Below, in pieces: positions 63,266 to 64,000 of a stretch of 64,000 bases of DNA (within the stretch, counting starts at the first letter, position 1; the number at the start of each line of letters is the position of its first letter). Made by a program: the position numbers and the translations under genes. The notes under the pieces were generated by a model that was given only the letters and a program-made list of their open reading frames with translations, was not told where the DNA came from and made no database searches. The stretch covers positions 8,866,001 through 8,930,000 of the forward strand of contig NZ_CP023699.1 of assembly GCF_008704495.1 (NCBI RefSeq), in the 5' to 3' direction. Source of the stretch: Streptomyces kanamyceticus. GTDB lineage: Bacteria > Actinomycetota > Actinomycetes > Streptomycetales > Streptomycetaceae.

Positions 63266-63697
63266 TCACACCTTCCGGTAGGAGTACGCCTCCGCCGCCG
63301 CGGCCTCGACGGCGGCGATGTCGGCACCGGCCGACGCGGTGACCACGGCGGCGACCGCGCCCTCCACGAAGGGCGCGTCCACCAGGCGCGCGCCGTCCGG
63401 GAGTTCGTCGCCCTCCGCGATGAGCGCCTTCACCGTGAGGACCGCGCTGCCGAGGTCGGTGAGGATCGCGACGCCCGCGCCGCGGTCCACCTCGGCGGCG
63501 GCCGCCGCGATGAGGTCGGAGCTGGTGCCGAGCCCGCCGTCCTCCGTACCGCCCGCCGCGGCCACCGGCACGGTGACGCCGCCGCCCGCGAGTCCGCGCG
63601 CGAGCGCGGCGACCGCTTCGGCCACCGGGCCGCTGTGCGAGACGAGGACGATGCCGACCAGCTTGTCGCCGCCGTCCGTGTCCCTGTCGTCAGCCAC
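63266..63697 (-). CDS. dhaM: PTS-dependent dihydroxyacetone kinase, phosphotransferase subunit DhaM
   Basis: A 143-residue EIIA-Man-like protein: the phosphorylated His is in VLVSHSGPVAEAV, and GTSSDLIAAAAAEVD...GVAILTDLGSA continues the family pattern. DhaM passes phosphate from HPr to ADP bound by DhaL. GTG 63697 overlaps the dhaL stop by 8 bp. Only the EIIA domain is present, as in other Gram-positives. Confidence 0.88.
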   Translation of the reverse strand: MADDRDTDGGDKLVGIVLVSHSGPVAEAVAALARGLAGGGVTVPVAAAGGTEDGGLGTSSDLIAAAAAEVDRGAGVAILTDLGSAVLTVKALIAEGDELPDGARLVDAPFVEGAVAAVVTASAGADIAAVEAAAAEAYSYRKV

Positions 63698-64000
63698 GGT
63701 CGGCCTCCGGGGTGTCGTTGCCGCCGTCCGCGGCTTCGGCGAGCGCCTCGAAGAGCAGGGCGGACGAGGTGGCGCCGGGGTCCTGGTGCCCGACGCTGCG
63801 CTCGCCCAGGTAGCTGGCGCGGCCCTTGCGCGCCTGCAAGGGAGTGGTCGCGAGGGCGCCGTCGCGCGCGGCGTCCCGCGCGGCGGCGAAGGAGTCGCCG
63901 AGCGCGTCGACGGCGGGGACGAGCGCGTCCAGCATCGTCTTGTCGCCGGGCGCGGCACCGCCGAGCGCAGCCACCGCGTCCACGCCGGTGCGCAGCGCGT
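63690..64000 (-). CDS. dhaL: dihydroxyacetone kinase subunit DhaL (partial, N-terminus outside window)
   Basis: The last 103 residues of DhaL, the ADP-binding helical barrel: LRTGVDAVAALGGAAPGDKTMLDALVPAVDAL and ARKGRASYLGERSVGHQDPGATSSALLFEAL, where GDKTMLDAL and GRASYLGERS are diagnostic. The frame runs off the right edge; dhaK is expected beyond it. Dha kinase turns dihydroxyacetone into DHAP. Confidence 0.9.
   Translation of the reverse strand, partial: ALRTGVDAVAALGGAAPGDKTMLDALVPAVDALGDSFAAARDAARDGALATTPLQARKGRASYLGERSVGHQDPGATSSALLFEALAEAADGGNDTPEADRG

Overview
The window is chromosomal DNA of an actinomycete, most likely Streptomyces. Evidence: very high G+C with strong G/C bias at third codon positions, frequent GTG starts, GGAGG-type ribosome sites, many 4-base start/stop overlaps, F420-type deazaflavin oxidoreductases, PadR/TetR/MarR/ROK regulators, two lipobox lipoproteins of the DUF4352 and DUF4232 types, and DhaL/DhaM. 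No rRNA, tRNA, CRISPR array, insertion sequence or prophage was seen. The gene content is that of an accessory or semi-conserved region: small regulator/target modules rather than one large pathway.

Layout. 1-4517: an ABC importer of the nitrate/taurine type (fused two-domain permease, ATPase with a C-terminal extra domain), a small membrane protein and a membrane-anchored endonuclease/exonuclease/phosphatase-fold enzyme. 4641-7471: an unknown helical protein, a Cys-rich small protein and a TmrB-like/Nudix fusion coupled to a 52-codon ORF. 7545-15236: DJ-1/PfpI protein, M20 peptidase, geranylgeranyl-reductase-type flavoprotein, two deazaflavin-dependent enzymes, a TetR regulator and a NarL-type two-component system. 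15386-22835: three MFS exporters, each next to a regulator (MarR, ROK, TetR). 23061-26189: a lipoprotein and a TetR-cupin-DUF4865-phosphotriesterase operon. 26366-30023: a SHOCT protein and a MacB-like ABC exporter.

30056-44863: anti-sigma-type ATPase, cysteine-synthase-like enzyme, SRPBCC protein, DeoR regulator, a large membrane protein carrying an alpha/beta-hydrolase triad that overlaps tail to tail with a beta-helix/AAA+ fusion, an Rv1733c-type membrane protein, a MOSC protein, a double TerD protein, an HpnB-like glycosyltransferase and a racemase. 44959-51816: membrane proteins, an O-antigen-ligase-like protein, apolipoprotein N-acyltransferase, a Nudix hydrolase, an RlmG/RsmC-like methyltransferase and a relic of a phosphoketolase C-terminus. 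51866-57350: a DUF4232 lipoprotein, an alkylation-repair group (AlkB, a second 2OG-Fe oxygenase, Ogt), a FadH-type dienoyl-CoA reductase and a PadR regulator. 57385-64000: oxidoreductase/isomerase pair, surface protein, SnoaL/PadR divergent pair, FN3 lipoprotein, GH75 chitosanase, and DhaM plus a DhaL cut by the window edge.

The most informative non-coding signals are inverted repeats in promoter regions. One 22-bp element is shared by the two-component system (12682-12703) and the ABC exporter operon 13 kb away (26254-26275), which suggests that this regulator controls that exporter. Others are a 38-bp near-palindrome between SnoaL and PadR genes, a 22-bp palindrome before the TetR of the cupin operon, a 14-bp palindrome over the fadH promoter that fits the published KstR consensus, and a set of inverted and 19-bp direct repeats before another TetR gene. 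The best candidates for something not yet described are the membrane hydrolase / beta-helix-AAA+ pair and the TmrB-Nudix fusion with its coupled small ORF.
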